Below, piece after piece: positions 43,636 through 44,973 of a stretch of DNA of 44,973 bases. A program made the position numbers and the translations under genes. The notes beneath the pieces are model-generated. The model did not search any database, was not told the origin of the DNA, and saw only the letters and a program-made list of their open reading frames with translations. Positions within the stretch are counted from its first letter, which is position 1, and every line of letters begins with the position of its first letter. The stretch is from positions 1-44,973 of the forward strand of contig JAJDNY010000153.1 of NCBI GenBank assembly GCA_022340425.1, in the 5' to 3' direction. The stretch is from Desulfobacteraceae bacterium (lineage in GTDB: Bacteria > Desulfobacterota > Desulfobacteria > Desulfobacterales > JAABRJ01).

Positions 43636-44934
43636 TCATGGCTTCGCCGGCACCGTTTCCAGCCACTGGCAGCGCTCGGCGACCACCGGCGCCACGTTCT
43701 CGTGGCCGATGCCGTGGACCATCAGACCGATGACGCGCTCGTCGTTGTCGTATTCGGTGTGGGCCGCCATCGGATTGGCGACCTCGCCCAGCCCGAAGAG
43801 GGGCGACAGCGGCGCGACGTTGAGGATGACATTGGTCAGGGTGGGACAAAGACGGGAATCGATGTGGCGGTCGAGAAAATCCGGCGGAATGGCGTAGCTG
43901 AAGAGATCGTTGGGGTCGCTGAAGGCGATCAGCCGCATTTCCCGGAACAGCCGCTCGTCTGCCCGGGGGGCGCCAGCGGTGCAAATCTCCGCGATCTGAC
44001 CGTGAAGCTTGGGTTCCGCCTGGCCCAGCTGCAGCAGCGGCAGCTGGTTGGAGAGCATGAAGACCGGAAAGGTCTTCTCCATCAGGACCGCCAGGCGCCT
44101 GGAAAGTCCGGGGTCGGCCTTGCCCTGGACCGCGATCTCCTGGAGGGCGTCGGTGGTGACCCGGCTGCCGAGGCTGTGGGTGATGAAAGCGTAGTCGTCC
44201 CCGAAGCGGTCCAGGGTCTCCGGGCTGGCGGGGTCGCAGAAGGCCGGCCCGGACGCCGGCAGGGTTTGCCAGGTGTCGCTCATCATCCAGCAGAGGGACT
44301 GGCCCACCGAGGTCTGGATCTGCAGGCGAAACTCGCCATAATAGAGCACCACGTCGGGCACCGTGTCGTTGACAAAGAGCTTCAGGGTGTTGTTGATGCC
44401 CGTCCGGCGAAAGGCGTATTCCCCCGAATTGTCGAAGGCGATGGTTTCCTTGGCGGCATCGATGATCGGGTCCCAGGTCAGCTCGTAAAAGATCAGTTCG
44501 CGTCCCGTCGCGGTATTGAAATAGCGGCTGACCCGCAGGGTGCCGAGCCCGCCGGTATATTTCGGGTGCGACAACTCGATTTGCTTGTATTTCTCCTCCA
44601 CCTGCGGCAGGGCCAGAGCCCGGGCGAGGTTCTCGGCCAGGCGGGTTGCGTAGCCGGGCTGGTGTGTGCCGATGCCGTGCACCATCAGGACCTTGAGCAG
44701 CCTCCGGTCGGCGACCCCGCGGGCGGCCTCCAGGTCCTGCTGCCGCATGTAGGCTTCCAGGCCGGGGAAGGCACGGCCCCGGACGAAACACTTGCGGGGG
44801 TCCTGGGTCTCCCCCGTGTCCTCCATCAAGGCCTGGGTCACCCCCTTGGCAAATCCCGCGCAGCCGCTCAAAAGCGCCAGCAGCCCAATCAGCAGCAGGC
44901 ACTTCCACGCCCGATCGAACATCTTTCCGTCCAT
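43636..44934 (-). CDS. Alpha/beta-hydrolase-like lipoprotein
   Basis: This 432-aa protein has a signal peptide with lipobox Cys25 (LLSGC), so it should be lipid-anchored. The mature part looks like a serine hydrolase of the alpha/beta fold: LMVHGIGTH provides the oxyanion-loop region, FITHSLGSR the nucleophile elbow (serine near 250, with threonine-histidine before it), and a second VHGIGH near the C-terminus may give the catalytic histidine. A lipase or esterase on envelope lipids is possible, but the substrate is unknown. The ATG at 44934 follows GGAAGG and lies close to the window end. It is the first gene of a pair with the Lnb-like gene. Confidence 0.82.
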   Translation of the reverse strand: MDGKMFDRAWKCLLLIGLLALLSGCAGFAKGVTQALMEDTGETQDPRKCFVRGRAFPGLEAYMRQQDLEAARGVADRRLLKVLMVHGIGTHQPGYATRLAENLARALALPQVEEKYKQIELSHPKYTGGLGTLRVSRYFNTATGRELIFYELTWDPIIDAAKETIAFDNSGEYAFRRTGINNTLKLFVNDTVPDVVLYYGEFRLQIQTSVGQSLCWMMSDTWQTLPASGPAFCDPASPETLDRFGDDYAFITHSLGSRVTTDALQEIAVQGKADPGLSRRLAVLMEKTFPVFMLSNQLPLLQLGQAEPKLHGQIAEICTAGAPRADERLFREMRLIAFSDPNDLFSYAIPPDFLDRHIDSRLCPTLTNVILNVAPLSPLFGLGEVANPMAAHTEYDNDERVIGLMVHGIGHENVAPVVAERCQWLETVPAKP

Positions 44935-44973
44935 GGATAGCCTTCCGATTGTTTTTGCGGTTTGCAGCCGGCG

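Overview
The window looks like a chromosomal segment of a Gram-negative, GC-rich bacterium, most likely a Desulfobacterota (delta-proteobacterial, Desulfobacterales-like) species. This rests on overall gene content, lipoprotein and Tat signals, GC-rich genes separated by short AT-rich spacers, and several sigma-54-type promoters. It is an impression, not a phylogenetic result. No rRNA, tRNA, CRISPR array, phage block or complete insertion sequence was seen.

Layout. 1-7000: a dipeptide/oligopeptide ABC importer. A Tat-exported binding protein on the + strand converges on a permease-permease-fused ATPase operon on the - strand; one permease carries an unusual tryptophan-rich insert. 7400-12000: mixed housekeeping genes (phosphofructokinase, a lipoprotein, DNA polymerase IV, an EAL-domain protein). 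12068-17282 (-): a tight four-gene operon encoding an unrecognised 806-aa protein, phosphatidylserine decarboxylase, an Lgt-like membrane protein and a DedA protein; this looks like a membrane-lipid module. 17500-21000: an HD-domain hydrolase coupled to an MFS exporter, a ferritin-like protein and two small conserved proteins.

21038-27296: a sigma-54 activator with a degenerate receiver is coupled to a nitrilase-family amidase. Divergent from it, behind a near-consensus sigma-54 promoter, are three overlapping genes for a CelD-like GNAT, an ATP-grasp ligase and a fold-III PLP decarboxylase. This has the form of a small regulated biosynthetic cassette whose product I cannot name. 27530-28980 holds a lipoprotein and an M15-like peptidase, followed by a MITE-like palindromic element.

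29278-38593: five co-directional genes of the circularly permuted ATP-grasp / alpha-E / transglutaminase type, in two rounds (separate genes, then a fused version). Members of these families are predicted to make or modify peptides, but the cluster has no established product. 38594-39250: an AT-rich spacer with, in order, a perfect palindrome, an IHF-consensus site, an excellent sigma-54 promoter and, about 45 nt later, a strong intrinsic terminator. Together these predict a roughly 70-nt sigma-54-dependent small RNA with a perfect anti-Shine-Dalgarno stretch. 39251-44934: a divergent bifunctional penicillin-binding protein, converging on a DUF4105/Lnb-like membrane protein and an alpha/beta-hydrolase lipoprotein.

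The best candidates for undescribed biology are the predicted small RNA, the sigma-54-controlled GNAT/ATP-grasp/decarboxylase cassette, the operon with the 806-aa protein, and the doubled ATP-grasp/alpha-E/transglutaminase cluster.
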